From Bacteroidales bacterium (lineage in GTDB: Bacteria > Bacteroidota > Bacteroidia > Bacteroidales > GCA-2711565): a stretch of 5,740 nt of DNA. Made by a program: the position numbers and the translations under genes. This document shows, piece by piece, positions 5,720 through 5,740 of this stretch; the stretch's first letter is position 1, and every line of letters begins with the position of its first letter. The stretch lies in assembly GCA_029938505.1 (NCBI GenBank), contig JAOZUV010000147.1:1-5740 (forward strand). Reading direction: 5' to 3'. The notes beneath the pieces are model-generated. The model had not been told where the DNA came from and ran no database searches. It worked only from the letters and a program-made list of their open reading frames with translations.

Positions 5720-5740
5720 TTTTAGTATGTCTAAATTTAA

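Noticed and set aside
4571..5725. Plus-strand open frames opposite ftsZ (4571-4786, 5274-5615, 5531-5725)
   Set aside because: Antisense shadows of the well-conserved ftsZ gene; no recognisable domain and no promoter or start context.

Overview
The window reads as a core-genome segment from a low-GC member of the Bacteroidota. Four things point there. The partial ABC ATPase at the left edge is closest, as I recall the family, to GldA. The rplM-rpsI-rpsB-tsf gene order is typical of the phylum. The rplM promoter matches the Bacteroidota consensus (TTTG, then TAnnTTTG). No gene has a Shine-Dalgarno sequence; the starts sit in A/T-rich leaders. I cannot name a genus.

Layout. Positions 1-623 (minus) hold the 5' two thirds of a GldA-type ABC ATPase gene that runs off the left edge. 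Positions 624-890 are an AT-rich divergent intergenic region, with a well-matched promoter for the plus-strand genes at 816-847. Positions 891-3606 (plus) are a translation operon: rplM (L13), rpsI (S9), a 109-nt spacer with a strong structured leader hairpin, rpsB (S2, long charged C-terminal extension) and tsf (EF-Ts). An 18-bp-stem bidirectional terminator at 3620-3658 closes it. Coming the other way (minus) is a division operon, ftsZ (5719-4142) followed 11 nt later by yqeY (4130-3675), which ends at the same terminator. The right edge holds only 21 nt upstream of ftsZ.

How the genes work together. L13, S9 and S2 are ribosome components and EF-Ts recharges EF-Tu, so the plus operon supplies translation. 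FtsZ builds the division ring. YqeY is a small conserved protein with the tRNA-associated tail domain of GatB, and its cellular job is not settled. The ABC ATPase would work with a membrane permease not seen here.

Novelty. I see no mobile element, CRISPR array, RNA gene or defence system, and no clear new biological system. The points most worth a second look are the rpsB leader hairpin (candidate S2 autoregulatory element), the inverted repeat built over the -7 element of the rplM promoter, the S2 C-terminal extension, and the two-motif FtsZ tail in which the usual C-terminal peptide is internal.
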